Positions 35,988 through 45,155 of a stretch of DNA of 64,000 bases are shown piece after piece (within the stretch, counting starts at the first letter, position 1; every line of letters starts with the position of its first letter). The stretch spans positions 18,263 through 82,262 of the forward strand of contig NZ_RQYT01000011.1 of assembly GCF_003932785.1 (NCBI RefSeq), read 5' to 3'. The notes beneath the pieces are model-generated. The model ran no database searches. It was not told where the DNA came from and was given only the letters and a program-made list of their open reading frames with translations. A program made the translations under genes and the position numbers. This DNA comes from Arachnia propionica (GTDB lineage: Bacteria; Actinomycetota; Actinomycetes; Propionibacteriales; Propionibacteriaceae).

Positions 35988-38071
35988 TGCTGTCCGCGGA
36001 ATCCAAGAAGAAGCTCCAGACCCCCGGGCTGCGGCTGCCGAGCCTCAGCGCTCTGCCCATCGGCTCCCGGATCGCGCTCGGCATCCTCGCGCTCGTGGCG
36101 CTCATGGCGGTGTTCGCCCCGTGGCTCGCCCCCTTCTCCCCCGACGCCACCGGCCTCGTCCCCGAGGACAAGGTCGTGCAGGTGGAGACCGAGATCGAGG
36201 GTGTCGGGAAGCAGCTCATCCCCGACCACTCGATCCCGCCGGATTCGCAGTTCTGGTTCGGCACCGACCAGGGTGGCCGTGACGTCCTGTCCCGCATCAT
36301 GCACGGTGCCCGGGTCTCCCTGACCGTGGGCCTCGCCGCGACGGGTCTCGCCCTCCTCGTGGCCGCCGTGCTCGGCTCCATCGCCGCGACGGCCAGGAAA
36401 TGGGTGTCCGAGACCCTCATGCGGGTGCTCGACATCATCATGAGCTTCCCCGGCATCGCGCTGGCGGCCGTCCTCGTGACCGCCCTGTCCTCCCGGGTGT
36501 CGAGCATCCTCGTCGTGGTCATCATCTCGATCGCGTTCCTCTACGTCCCCCAGCTCACCCGGGTGGTGCGCGCCAACGTCCTCTCGCAGTTCGGCGAGGA
36601 CTACGTCGCCGCCTCCAAGGTCATGGGGGCGAGGACCTGGTGGATCCTCGTCAAGCACGTGGCCCGCAACTGCCTCGCACCCATCATGGTGTTCGCCACC
36701 GTGCTGGTCGCCGACGCGATCGTCTTCGAGGCCTCGTTGTCCTTCATCGGGACCGGCATCACCTCGGTCAACACGCCGACCTGGGGCAACATGCTCTCCG
36801 AGGGCAAGGCCCTGCTGCTGTCCGGACACTGGTGGGTGACCTTCTTCCCCGGTCTGTTCATCCTCATCACCACCCTGTGCCTCAACGTGCTCTCCGAGGG
36901 TCTCACCGATGCGCTGGCCAGCCCCCGCATCCGGGTCCGCACCAACGTCGAGGCCGACGAGCTCGCCGCGCAGGGCTCCCGGGACGAGGTCATCGCCGCC
37001 GCCCACGCCGCCCAGGCCGCCAAGCTCCGGGAACGTCTCGCGCACCTGCGGACCTCGGAACTCGCCCGTACCGACCGGTTGCAGCTGGCCGACCCCGCGT
37101 CGAAGCCCCTGCTCGAGGTGAAGAACCTCTCCATCTCGTTCCCCGGGGCCCACGGTGAGGTCGCCATCGTCGATGACATCTCCTTCACCGTGCGTCCCGG
37201 CGAGACCATGGGGCTGGTCGGCGAATCCGGATGCGGCAAGTCGATCACCTCGATGGCGATCATGGGCCTGCTGCCCAGGACGGCCAGGATCGAGGGGCAG
37301 ATCCTGTTCGACGGCGTCGACCTGCTCACCCTGAACGCCCGCGAGCGCAACGCGTTGCGCGGCCACGAGATGGCGATGATCTACCAGGACGCCCTGAGCT
37401 CCCTCAACCCGTCCATGCTCATCCGTTCCCAGATGAAGCAGCTCACGTCCCGCGGCGGGAAGCGTTCCGCCGCGGAACTCCTCGAGCTGGTGGGCCTCGA
37501 CCCGGTGCGGACCCTGAAGTCCTACCCGCACGAGCTCTCCGGCGGCCAGCGCCAGCGCGTGCTCATCGCCATGGCCCTCACCCGGAACCCCCGCCTCGTG
37601 ATCGCCGACGAGCCCACCACGGCCCTCGACGTCACGGTCCAGGCCCAGGTCGTGGAGCTCCTCAACGAACTGCGCACCCAGCTGGGCTTCGCCATGGTGT
37701 TCGTCAGCCACGACCTCGCGCTGGTCGCCGAGGTGGCCCACCGGATCACCGTCATGTACGCCGGCCAGGTGGTGGAGCAAGCGGCCACCCCCGAGCTGCT
37801 CGCCAACCCCGTGCACGAGTACACCCAGGGCCTACTCGGCGCGGTTCTCTCCATCGAGGAGGGGGCCGGCCGGTTGCACCAGGTTCCGGGCACCGTGCCC
37901 AGTCCCCGCGAGTTCGTCCCCGGCGACCGCTTCGCGCCACGCAGCTCCCACCCGAGCGTGGGGCTGGAGACCAAGCCCGAGCTCAGGCTCGTCGAGGGAA
38001 CCGAGGACCACTACTGGGCCACCACCCCCGAACTGCTCGCGGTGTTGAAGAAGGAGGCCACCCATGGCTGA
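35987..38071 (+). CDS. Fused ABC permease-ATPase (DppC-DppD fusion)
   Basis: This 694-residue polypeptide joins two subunits that are usually separate. Residues 1-315 are a DppC-like permease (FWFGTDQGGRDVLSRIMHGA near 90-109, EAA-like DYVAASKVMGARTWWILVKH near 205-224, last span about 283-303). A charged Ala-rich linker covers about 320-370. Residues 375-625 are a DppD-like ATPase with Walker A GESGCGKS (412-419), signature LSGGQRQR and Walker B LVIADEPTTALD. A C-terminal oligopeptide-type extension follows. ATG at 35987 is preferred over GTG 35984 because AGGAG then sits 6 nt away. Similar fusions occur in Sat-type sialic acid transporters, as I recall. It overlaps the next ATPase by 8 bp. 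Confidence 0.9.
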   Translation: MLSAESKKKLQTPGLRLPSLSALPIGSRIALGILALVALMAVFAPWLAPFSPDATGLVPEDKVVQVETEIEGVGKQLIPDHSIPPDSQFWFGTDQGGRDVLSRIMHGARVSLTVGLAATGLALLVAAVLGSIAATARKWVSETLMRVLDIIMSFPGIALAAVLVTALSSRVSSILVVVIISIAFLYVPQLTRVVRANVLSQFGEDYVAASKVMGARTWWILVKHVARNCLAPIMVFATVLVADAIVFEASLSFIGTGITSVNTPTWGNMLSEGKALLLSGHWWVTFFPGLFILITTLCLNVLSEGLTDALASPRIRVRTNVEADELAAQGSRDEVIAAAHAAQAAKLRERLAHLRTSELARTDRLQLADPASKPLLEVKNLSISFPGAHGEVAIVDDISFTVRPGETMGLVGESGCGKSITSMAIMGLLPRTARIEGQILFDGVDLLTLNARERNALRGHEMAMIYQDALSSLNPSMLIRSQMKQLTSRGGKRSAAELLELVGLDPVRTLKSYPHELSGGQRQRVLIAMALTRNPRLVIADEPTTALDVTVQAQVVELLNELRTQLGFAMVFVSHDLALVAEVAHRITVMYAGQVVEQAATPELLANPVHEYTQGLLGAVLSIEEGAGRLHQVPGTVPSPREFVPGDRFAPRSSHPSVGLETKPELRLVEGTEDHYWATTPELLAVLKKEATHG

Positions 38072-38867
38072 GGCACCCGTCATCGAACTGCGCAACGTGC
38101 ACGTCATCCACAAGGCGCGCACGGGGAAGCTGTTCCGCCCCAACCTCGTCCATGCCGTCAACGACGTCTCACTCAGCGTCTCCCGCGGTGAGACGGTCGG
38201 GATCGTCGGCGAGTCCGGCTGCGGCAAGTCCACCACCGCACGCGTCATGGTGGGGCTGCAGCCCGTCACCAAGGGGGAGATCCTGTTCAAGGGCAGGTCC
38301 CTGGGACGCTCCGCCAGGGACCGCGCCGAGTTGGGCCGGTCGGTCTCCGTGGTCTTCCAGGACCCCGCCACCGCCCTCAACCCCCGGCTCACGGTCCGCG
38401 AGACCCTGCTGGACCCCTTCCGGGTCCACGGCATCGGGGATCCGGCGTCCCGGCTGACCAGGGTGAAGGAGCTGCTCAACCTGGTCGGTCTCCCGCAGTC
38501 CGCCCTCGACGTCCTCCCCCGCCAGATCTCCGGCGGCCAGCGTCAACGCGTCGCCATCGCCCGGGCCCTGGCCCTGGAACCCGACGTCATCATCGCCGAC
38601 GAACCCACCTCCGCCCTCGACGTCTCGGTCCGCGCGCAGGTGCTCAACCTGCTCACCGACCTCAAGGACCAGCTGGGCCTGGGTCTCGTCTTCATCAGCC
38701 ACGACATCAACACCGTCCGGTTCATCTCGGATCGGATCGGGGTGATGTTCTTCGGGAAGCTGGTCGAGATGAGTCCGACCGACGAGATCTTCTCGAACCC
38801 GAAGGATCCGTACACGAAGAAACTGCTCTCCGCAGTTCCGTCCCTGCTTCAGGAGCCACTGTCATGA
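38064..38867 (+). CDS. ABC transporter ATPase (DppF-like)
   Basis: This 267-residue second ATPase forms a heterodimer with the ATPase half of the fused protein. It has Walker A GESGCGKSTTARVM near residue 47, the Q-loop VVFQDPATALNPRLTVRETL, signature ISGGQRQRVAIARALAL, Walker B VIIADEPTSALDVS and the switch His in LGLVFISHDINTV. The C-terminal oligopeptide/dipeptide motif NPKDPYTKKLLSAVP is present. It starts within the fused gene and its stop overlaps nanA (ATGA), so transport and catabolism are translationally linked. Confidence 0.95.
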   Translation: MAEAPVIELRNVHVIHKARTGKLFRPNLVHAVNDVSLSVSRGETVGIVGESGCGKSTTARVMVGLQPVTKGEILFKGRSLGRSARDRAELGRSVSVVFQDPATALNPRLTVRETLLDPFRVHGIGDPASRLTRVKELLNLVGLPQSALDVLPRQISGGQRQRVAIARALALEPDVIIADEPTSALDVSVRAQVLNLLTDLKDQLGLGLVFISHDINTVRFISDRIGVMFFGKLVEMSPTDEIFSNPKDPYTKKLLSAVPSLLQEPLS

Positions 38868-39784
38868 CCGCCTTCTCCGGCATCATCCCCCCGGTCGTCA
38901 CCCCCCTTCTCCCGAACGGCGAGGTCGACCACACCTCCCTCGACCGGGTGATCGATCATCTGCTTGACGCGGGCATGGACGGCCTGTTCGTCCTCGGCTC
39001 CACCGGCGAGGTCACCTATCTCACCGACGACGAACGCGTCTCCGTCGTGACGGCGATCGCCGCCAGGGTCGGCAAACGGGTGCCGCTCATCGTCGGCTGC
39101 ATGGAGACCACCGCCCCGCGCGTCATCGACCAGGCCCGGCGCATGGTGGCCGCGGGGGCCGACGCCATCGTCGCCACCGCCCCGTTCTACGCCCTGAACA
39201 ACGAGAAGGAGATCGCACAGCACTTCCGCCTCATCGCGGCGGCCGTGGACGTCCCGATCTTCGCCTACGACGTCCCGGTGCGTCTCGGCGGCGTGAAGCT
39301 CAGCCCGGAGCTCCTGGTGGAGCTGGGACGGGAGGGAGTCATCGCCGGCGTGAAGGACTCCTCCGGCAACGACGTGGCCTTCCGGCGTCTCGTCGCGTTG
39401 AACCGGGCGGCCGGATCCCCGCTGCGCCTGTTCACCGGCCACGAGACGGTCAACGAGCTCATGCTGCTCGCCGGGGCCGACGGCCAGGTGCCAGGCTTCG
39501 CGAACGTCGACCCGCACGGCTACCGTCGCCTGGCGGACGCCTGCAGTGCCGGGAACTGGGAGGAGGCCGCCAGGATCCAGGAGCAGATCAACGCCGAGTT
39601 CGAGATCGTGTTCGCGCCCCGGGGCCGGGGTGGGGATGGTACCGGTGTGGGCGCCTTCAAGATCGCCATGCACCTGCTCGGGATCATCGACCACCCGACC
39701 CAGCCCGCCACCCTCGGCGAGTTCTCCGACGAGGACATCACCGCGGTGCGGGAGGTCCTCGTCGCCACGGGGATGCTGAAATGA
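38864..39784 (+). CDS. nanA: N-acetylneuraminate lyase (DHDPS/NAL family)
   Basis: This 306-residue class I aldolase should split N-acetylneuraminate into ManNAc and pyruvate. The Schiff-base Lys is in VIAGVKDSSGN near residue 165 and the catalytic Tyr in IFAYDVPVRL near 137. The substrate loop reads LGSTGEVTYLT (about 44-54): GS[ST]GE is typical of NAL, whereas dihydrodipicolinate synthases usually have GTTGE. Placement between a family 5 ABC transporter and nanE supports the sialic-acid role. A related aldolase acting on another 2-keto acid cannot be excluded from sequence alone. The ends overlap both neighbours by 4 bp. Confidence 0.85.
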   Translation: MTAFSGIIPPVVTPLLPNGEVDHTSLDRVIDHLLDAGMDGLFVLGSTGEVTYLTDDERVSVVTAIAARVGKRVPLIVGCMETTAPRVIDQARRMVAAGADAIVATAPFYALNNEKEIAQHFRLIAAAVDVPIFAYDVPVRLGGVKLSPELLVELGREGVIAGVKDSSGNDVAFRRLVALNRAAGSPLRLFTGHETVNELMLLAGADGQVPGFANVDPHGYRRLADACSAGNWEEAARIQEQINAEFEIVFAPRGRGGDGTGVGAFKIAMHLLGIIDHPTQPATLGEFSDEDITAVREVLVATGMLK

Positions 39785-40461
39785 CCGGGATCATCGACGG
39801 CATCAAGGGCCGCCTCGTCGTCTCCTGCCAGGCCTATCCGGGTGAGGCCATGCGCCATCCCGAGACGATGGCCCAGGTGGCCCAGGCCTGCGTCAAGGGC
39901 GGTGCCGCCGCCATCCGGGTCCAAGGAATCGAGGACATCCGCGCCACGGCGGCCGTCGTCAACGTGCCCGTCATCGGACTGTGGAAGGACGGCGTCGAGG
40001 GGGTCTACATCACCCCCACCCTCCGCCACGCCCTGGCCTGTGCGGAGGCGGGCGCCCAGGTGGTCGCGATCGACGCCACCTCCCGCCCCCGGCCCGACGG
40101 TTCGAGCTTCACCGACATCGTGGCGGGCCTCAAGGCGCAGTATCCGGACGTGCTGGTCATGGCCGACTGCGGCAGTCTCGACGACTGCCTCCGCGCCGAG
40201 GCCGACGGTGCCGACATCATCGGCACGACGCTGGCCGGCTACTCCGGGGAGCGGCCCCGCACCGACGGACCGGACCTCGAGTTGGCGCGGCAGGCCGTGC
40301 AGCAGTGCACCCGACCCGTCGTCGTGGAGGGCAGGGTCCACACCCTGGACCAGGCCCGCGCCGTCATGGCGGAGGGAGCCTGGGCGGTGTGCGTCGGCAC
40401 CGCGATCACGCATCCCACGACGATCACCAGCTGGTTCTCGGACGCCGTCCAGAACAGCTGA
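39781..40461 (+). CDS. nanE: N-acetylmannosamine-6-phosphate 2-epimerase NanE
   Basis: NanE converts ManNAc-6-P to GlcNAc-6-P after ManNAc kinase. The 226-residue TIM barrel has VSCQAYPGEAMRHPETMAQ near the N-terminus, GAAAIRVQGIEDIRA, PVIGLWKDGVEGVYITPTL with the catalytic Lys, VVAIDATSRPRPDG, VMADCGSLDDCLRAEADGAD and VVVEGRVHTLDQA, all family blocks in order. It is last in the operon and is followed by a strong hairpin. No nanK, nagA or nagB lies nearby, so the remaining steps are encoded elsewhere, perhaps using the ROK kinase at 21342. Confidence 0.95.
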   Translation: MTGIIDGIKGRLVVSCQAYPGEAMRHPETMAQVAQACVKGGAAAIRVQGIEDIRATAAVVNVPVIGLWKDGVEGVYITPTLRHALACAEAGAQVVAIDATSRPRPDGSSFTDIVAGLKAQYPDVLVMADCGSLDDCLRAEADGADIIGTTLAGYSGERPRTDGPDLELARQAVQQCTRPVVVEGRVHTLDQARAVMAEGAWAVCVGTAITHPTTITSWFSDAVQNS

Positions 40462-40472
40462 CAGCCGTGGCC

Positions 40473-40513
40473 ACCGGGTGTGGGCGGCACCTCGGTGCTC
40501 GCCCCCACCCGGT
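40473..40513 (+). terminator. Terminator hairpin of the sialic-acid type operon
   Basis: ACCGGGTG (from 40473) pairs with CACCCGGT (to 40513). The stem continues through GGGCG/CGCCC and GCACC/GGTGC with one mismatch, giving about 18 base pairs closed by a tiny loop. It begins 11 bp after nanE. No T-run follows. Confidence 0.7.
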
Positions 40514-40524
40514 AGGGTCGATGC

Positions 40525-41292
40525 ATGGAGACAGCCCTCGTCACCCATGGCCTGGTCAAGAGATTCGGTTCCACCCTGGCCGTGGACAACCTCAGCCTGC
40601 AGATCCCCGTCGGCCATCTCTTCGGCCTGGTGGGCCCCAACGGGGCGGGCAAGACCACGGCGATGTCGATGATCTGCGGGCTGCTCCGCCCCGATCACGG
40701 CGAGGCCTTCGTCCTCGGACACGACGTCTGGCAGGACCCGGTCCGGGCGAAGGCCCTGTTCGGGGTGCTTCCCGACGGGATGATGCTGTTCGATCGGCTC
40801 ACGGGCCTCGAACTGCTCCGTTACAACGGCCGGCTCCGTGGCCTGGACCGTGACGTCGTGGAGACCCGCGCCCTCGAGCTGCTCTCCGTGCTGGGGCTGG
40901 AGGACGCGGCCGGGCGGGTGGTCGCCGACTACTCGGCCGGCATGACGAAGAAGATCTCCCTCGCCTGCGCCCTCATCCACGCCCCGAGACTCCTCATCCT
41001 GGACGAACCCCTCGAGGCCGTCGATCCCGTCTCGGGCCAGGTCATCCGCGACCTGCTGCGGGACTACGTCACCGGAGGGGGCACGGTCCTGCTCTCCAGC
41101 CACGTGATGGAACTCGTGGAGAACATCTGCGACGGGGTGGGGATCATGGCCGCCGGGCGGCTCCTCGTCGCCGGGACCGTCGAGCAGGTCCGCGGGGACT
41201 CAACCCTTCAGCAGCGTTTCATCGAGTTGGTCGGGCAGGGCCACATTCCCGGGGAGGAGACGTTGCAGTGGTTGCGACGCTCCTCGCTGTGA
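40525..41292 (+). CDS. ABC-2 type exporter ATPase
   Basis: This 255-residue ATPase pairs with the membrane protein that starts inside its 3' end. Walker A is VGPNGAGKTTAMSMIC near residue 35, and Walker B is RLLILDEPLEAVDPVSG near 150 with the switch His in LLSSHVMELVENI. The signature is variant: DYSAGMTKKISLACAL rather than LSGGQ, a form seen in ABC-2 exporters such as those for bacteriocins or antibiotics. The ATG is 6 nt behind TAGGGT, which overlaps the last base of the upstream terminator, so the mRNA is probably leaderless. The substrate is unknown. Confidence 0.92.
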   Translation: METALVTHGLVKRFGSTLAVDNLSLQIPVGHLFGLVGPNGAGKTTAMSMICGLLRPDHGEAFVLGHDVWQDPVRAKALFGVLPDGMMLFDRLTGLELLRYNGRLRGLDRDVVETRALELLSVLGLEDAAGRVVADYSAGMTKKISLACALIHAPRLLILDEPLEAVDPVSGQVIRDLLRDYVTGGGTVLLSSHVMELVENICDGVGIMAAGRLLVAGTVEQVRGDSTLQQRFIELVGQGHIPGEETLQWLRRSSL

Positions 41293-42860
41293 GGATCCGC
41301 TCCCAGCTGGCGATGCTGCGGAGCAACATCTGGTCGGCGATCGGGATGGGGGTCCTCGCCCTTTTCATGCTGCCCGGTCTCGTCATCGTCGTCGTGGCCC
41401 TGTTCTGGCTCAGCTCCCTGCCGCACCTCAGACCCGACGCCACAGTATTGGCGGGGTCCCTGCTCGTCGTCGTGTGGTTGATCGGCTCGGTGGTCTTCTT
41501 CGCCATGGATGACTCCGTGGCCCCCGGCCGCCTGTGCCTGTTGCCCCTGCGGGCGCGCGACCTCGCCCTCCCGTTGGCCCTGTCGGATCTCGTCACGCTG
41601 CCCGGGATCGCGACGCTGCTGGTCTCGATCGGACTCATCGGGGCCTGGGCGTCGGGGCTGATCGTGCTGCTGTCCGGGGTGTTGGCGACCTGCATCGGCG
41701 TGCTCATCGGGATCATCGCGGGACGGATCACGGTCACGGCCCTGTCAGCCGTGCTGGCGAATCGACGCTCCCGGGACGCCCTCTACATCTTCGTCGTCCT
41801 TGCCGTCACGGTGGCGGCCCTCCTGCCGTCCTTCCTCATGGACGCCGACTCGGCGGTGCTGCTGGAACTGCGGGTCGACATGGTGCACTCCCTCGTCTCC
41901 GTGCTGGAGTGGACGCCACTGGGGGTGGCCTGGGCCTTCCCCGCCGCGGTCGTCAAGGGGGCCTGGCTGCTCGCGGCGGTGCGCCTGCTCCTGGCGCTGG
42001 CGTACCTCGCCGCGTTGTACGGCCTGTGGTCATGGCAGCTGGGTCGGGCACTGACCTCCCCGTTGCCCAGTGCCGGGTCCAGCCGCACCCAGGGGTCCTG
42101 GCGGTGGATCGATCGGATCTTCCCCCACTCACCCGCCGGGGCCCTCGCGACACGGATCCTGCGTTACCTGCGCCGCGATCCGCGACGCTTCATCGCCCTG
42201 GTGATGGTCACGATGATGCCCACGGTCCTCGTGCTCATCAACCGGGCCACGAGCGAGGGCGGGGTCGACGGGTTCGTGCCCTGGCTCGGTGTCGCCGCGC
42301 TCGCCTGGTTGGCCGGGATCAACGGCCTCCAGGACACGGCCTACGACGGTTCAGCCCTGTGGACCCATGCCGTCGCCGGGATCTCGGGACGCGACGACCG
42401 GCTGGGTCGGCTGATGGGCAACGGGCTGCTCTACACCGTCGCGCTGACCATCACGGCGCTCCTCATCGCCGGGCTGGCGGACCGCTGGTCCCTGCTGCCC
42501 GCCCTCATCGGTCTTGGACTCGCGGCGCTCTACGCCAGCATGGGCGTGGGGTTGCTCGTGTCGTCCTTCCTGAACGGGACCCTCCCTCCGCCGGGCTCCA
42601 ACCCCTTCGCCACCAGCACCAAGGGGCAGGGCTCGGCCTTCCTCGGTTCGGTCCTGCACGGGATGGGGATGCTGGTGATCACGGCACCGTGTCTGCTCGT
42701 CGTGCTGGCCCTCGATGACTCACCCTGGCTGGGCTGGGTGCTGCTCCTTGTCGGCCCGGCCGTCGGTGCCGGGGCGGCTCTCGGCCTGTGCCATCTGGGC
42801 GGACGGCACATCGACGGTCACTGGCCGGAGCTCGTGCACTCCGTGACCTACGAGAAGTGA
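41268..42860 (+). CDS. ABC-2 type exporter membrane subunit
   Basis: This 530-residue protein has around twelve to fourteen predicted membrane spans, starting with WSAIGMGVLALFMLPGLVIVVVA. It has a central cytoplasmic region (about residues 265-315) and ends in LLLVGPAVGAGAALGLCHLGG. It starts with GTG 25 bp before the end of the ATPase gene, behind GGAGGAG, which makes the pair an exporter unit. The size resembles actinobacterial transporters of unknown cargo. The 3' end overlaps the convergent small membrane protein by 13 bp. Confidence 0.85.
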   Translation: MVATLLAVRIRSQLAMLRSNIWSAIGMGVLALFMLPGLVIVVVALFWLSSLPHLRPDATVLAGSLLVVVWLIGSVVFFAMDDSVAPGRLCLLPLRARDLALPLALSDLVTLPGIATLLVSIGLIGAWASGLIVLLSGVLATCIGVLIGIIAGRITVTALSAVLANRRSRDALYIFVVLAVTVAALLPSFLMDADSAVLLELRVDMVHSLVSVLEWTPLGVAWAFPAAVVKGAWLLAAVRLLLALAYLAALYGLWSWQLGRALTSPLPSAGSSRTQGSWRWIDRIFPHSPAGALATRILRYLRRDPRRFIALVMVTMMPTVLVLINRATSEGGVDGFVPWLGVAALAWLAGINGLQDTAYDGSALWTHAVAGISGRDDRLGRLMGNGLLYTVALTITALLIAGLADRWSLLPALIGLGLAALYASMGVGLLVSSFLNGTLPPPGSNPFATSTKGQGSAFLGSVLHGMGMLVITAPCLLVVLALDDSPWLGWVLLLVGPAVGAGAALGLCHLGGRHIDGHWPELVHSVTYEK

Positions 42861-43069
42861 AGGGCCATCGTCCCCATGAGGGCCAGGTAGAACACCCGCG
42901 CGAGGAAGAACACCCCGACGGCGATGAGGACCGCGAGGACGGGCACCATCACCCGCTGCCACTTCTTCGCTCGGGTGGACGGCACCGCCGCAGGTCCCCA
43001 GGCCCCGGCCCCGGGCTGCGCACGCAGCGGGGTTCGGGCGTTGAGGTTGAGGTCAGACGTCTTACGCAC
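42848..43069 (-). CDS. Small single-span membrane protein
   Basis: This 73-residue protein has a soluble N-terminal half (MRKTSDLNLNARTPLRAQPG) and one membrane span near the C-terminus (VMVPVLAVLIAVGVFFLARV plus a hydrophobic tail). Two GTG codons are possible (43075, 43069). I prefer 43069 because a TAGACT box (43081-43076) lies exactly 6 nt upstream, the same spacing seen at glgP. Short membrane proteins of this shape often lie next to the MetE-like gene in actinobacteria, but the function is unknown. It is convergent with the ABC-2 permease, and their ends overlap. Confidence 0.6.
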   Translation of the reverse strand: MRKTSDLNLNARTPLRAQPGAGAWGPAAVPSTRAKKWQRVMVPVLAVLIAVGVFFLARVFYLALMGTMALHFS

Positions 43070-43078
43070 CGCCACAGT

Positions 43079-44053
43079 CTAAGGGGTCCCCACCTCTTCC
43101 TCCACCAGGGAGGCCGCCGCACCCAGCGAGCGCAGCTGCGGCATCACCTCCGCCATGGGCCATCCCCCCAGACCACAGCCGGTTGAGAGGATCACGCGGT
43201 CCGTGAGATCCGTCACGGGGAGTTCGAGGGGCCGCAGCACCCGCATCGTCTCCCGCCTGAGGACGTCGACGCCTTGAGCACGCAGCAACGTGGTGTCCAC
43301 GACACCGAGCACGAGTCCTCGACCGTCGTGCACCCACTCGGCCAACGTGTCGATCCCCGCGCCCCGGAACAGTCGGGAATCGACGGCGACGGTGCCGAAT
43401 TCGGCGCGGCGAGCGATCGGGACCCAGGAACCGGACGCGCAACAGTGGAGCCACGCCCCGTCGGCGAAGCGTCGGAGCCGATCCGCCACCTCCCCCGGCT
43501 CGACCGCCCGGTGCCGCCCGAATCCCGACGCCGTCGGCAACGTCCCGTCGAGCACCGCGACGAGCAGTGGCTCGTCGACCTGCAGCAGCAACCGGACTGC
43601 GGGAAGTCGCCGCTCGATCTCCGCGGCGAGCCGGCACCACCCCTCCCACAGCGCCTCCGCCACCTCGGCGCGAGCCCCGTGATCGGCCAGGATGCGATCC
43701 CCCCGAGGGCGTTCCACACCCCCTGAGAGCGTCCAGGGACCGGTGATGGCGATCTTCACCACGCCCTCGAAACCCTGGAGCAGTTCCTCCGCATCGTCGA
43801 GATCGCGACGCCACTGGGAGCGCGCCCGTCGATGGTCGGCCCCGGGATGATGGGTGAGCCGCCACCCGCCGGGCTGGAGGTCGAAACCGAGATCGTCGAT
43901 GACGCCGAGGGCCCGGCCGATCATGTCCGACCCGACGCCCCTGGCGGGCAACTCCGGCCAGGCCAGGACATCCGGCAGCAGTTCCGCCATCGTCGACAGG
44001 GCGCCCCTGAAATCCTCCCCCGGCAGCGAACCCGTAGCGGTGGTCCTCATCAT
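43079..44053 (-). CDS. MetE-like (cobalamin-independent methionine synthase superfamily) protein
   Basis: This 324-residue protein corresponds to the C-terminal catalytic barrel of MetE without the N-terminal half. It has [14 protein letters not shown] at the start, [26 protein letters not shown], and the zinc-type ligands in [10 protein letters not shown] (H-x-C) and [11 protein letters not shown] (Cys). Short MetE-like proteins beside mnmA are conserved in actinobacteria, and their substrate is unsettled: methyl transfer to homocysteine from a donor other than folate is one proposal. The ATG at 44053 overlaps the mnmA stop. I would not call it methionine synthase without biochemical support. 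Confidence 0.85.
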   Translation of the reverse strand: MMRTTATGSLPGEDFRGALSTMAELLPDVLAWPELPARGVGSDMIGRALGVIDDLGFDLQPGGWRLTHHPGADHRRARSQWRRDLDDAEELLQGFEGVVKIAITGPWTLSGGVERPRGDRILADHGARAEVAEALWEGWCRLAAEIERRLPAVRLLLQVDEPLLVAVLDGTLPTASGFGRHRAVEPGEVADRLRRFADGAWLHCCASGSWVPIARRAEFGTVAVDSRLFRGAGIDTLAEWVHDGRGLVLGVVDTTLLRAQGVDVLRRETMRVLRPLELPVTDLTDRVILSTGCGLGGWPMAEVMPQLRSLGAAASLVEEEVGTP

Positions 44054-45120
44054 CCCGCGCTCCGGATGATGGCTGATCCCACCACTCGGGTGCCGTCGAA
44101 GAAGACCATGGACTGGCCGGGAGCCACGCCGCTGGTCGGCTGGTCCAGCGTGACCCGCACCCCATCGGCGGTGGGCTCGATGAGCGCGGACAACGCCGCC
44201 CCGTGGGCCCGGTACTGGACCTCACCCCGCATGGGTTCCTGCAGGGGACGTTGCGTCCACGTCGGCCGGATCCCCGTCAGGACGGAGACCGCGAGATCCT
44301 CCCGGGACCCGACCACGACGGCGTTGTCGACCGGATCGATGCGCAACACGTAGCGGGGACGTCCATCCGCGGCCGGCACCCCGAGGTCCAGGCCGCGTCG
44401 CTGTCCCACCGTGAACCCGTGGTGGCCCCGGTGTTCCCCGAGGGTGCGCCCCTCGGCGTCCACGATCGGTCCGGGCTCCTCACCGAGATGGCGCCTCAGG
44501 AACCCCTGGGTGTCGCCGTCGGGGATGAAGCAGATGTCATAGGAGTCCGGCTTGTTCGCCACCCTCAACCCCAGCTCGGCCGCCTCGGCGCGGACCTCAC
44601 TCTTCGGGCTGTCCGCCAAGGGGAAGAGGCTGTGACGCAGCTGCTCCTGGTCGAGGACCCCCAGGACGTAGGACTGATCCTTGCGGGGGTCCTGCCCCCG
44701 GTGGAGTTCCACCTCGCCACCGACCGCCACGAGCCGGGCGTAGTGGCCCGTGGCGACCGCGTCGAACCCGAGGTCGATGCCGCGTTCCAGCACCGCCGCG
44801 AACTTGATGCGCTCGTTGCAGCGCAGGCACGGGTTGGGGGTCCTGCCCTGCCGGTACTCGGAGACGAAGTCGTCGACCACCGCCGCCTGGAACTGCTCGG
44901 AGAAGTCCCACACGTAGAAGGGGATGTCCAACAGATCGGCTGCCCGTCGGGCGTCGTGCGCATCCTCGAGGGAACAACAACCGCGGGATCCCTCACGGTA
45001 GGGCTGGGGGTTGCGGTTGAGCGCCAGGTGCACCCCCGTCACGTCGTGTCCGGCGGCCACGAGGCGTGCCGCGGCCACCGCCGAGTCCACCCCTCCCGAC
45101 ATCGCGGCCAGCACCTTCAT
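44050..45120 (-). CDS. mnmA: tRNA-specific 2-thiouridylase MnmA
   Basis: MnmA thiolates U34 of the Glu, Gln and Lys tRNAs using sulfur relayed from a cysteine desulfurase. The 356-residue protein has the PP-loop [14 protein letters not shown] near residue 5. The first catalytic Cys is in [15 protein letters not shown] near 100 and the second in [11 protein letters not shown] near 195; GHYARL and [11 protein letters not shown] are also present. GGAGG lies before the ATG at 45120. It directly follows the desulfurase gene (35 bp) that presumably feeds it. The 46 kb side of the open frame is a shadow of that gene. Confidence 0.97.
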   Translation of the reverse strand: MKVLAAMSGGVDSAVAAARLVAAGHDVTGVHLALNRNPQPYREGSRGCCSLEDAHDARRAADLLDIPFYVWDFSEQFQAAVVDDFVSEYRQGRTPNPCLRCNERIKFAAVLERGIDLGFDAVATGHYARLVAVGGEVELHRGQDPRKDQSYVLGVLDQEQLRHSLFPLADSPKSEVRAEAAELGLRVANKPDSYDICFIPDGDTQGFLRRHLGEEPGPIVDAEGRTLGEHRGHHGFTVGQRRGLDLGVPAADGRPRYVLRIDPVDNAVVVGSREDLAVSVLTGIRPTWTQRPLQEPMRGEVQYRAHGAALSALIEPTADGVRVTLDQPTSGVAPGQSMVFFDGTRVVGSAIIRSAG

Positions 45121-45155
45121 CTCACCCTCCTCCACGCCGTGTGCGGCACACGATT

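Noticed and set aside
38864..39784. Calling the aldolase dihydrodipicolinate synthase (dapA)
   Set aside because: The substrate loop is GSTGE rather than GTTGE, and the gene is coupled to nanE and a transporter operon rather than to lysine genes.
43053..43064. TCAGACGTCTTA, resembling the palindrome at 33251
   Set aside because: It is only partly palindromic and lies within the coding sequence of the small membrane protein, so it is probably a chance match.
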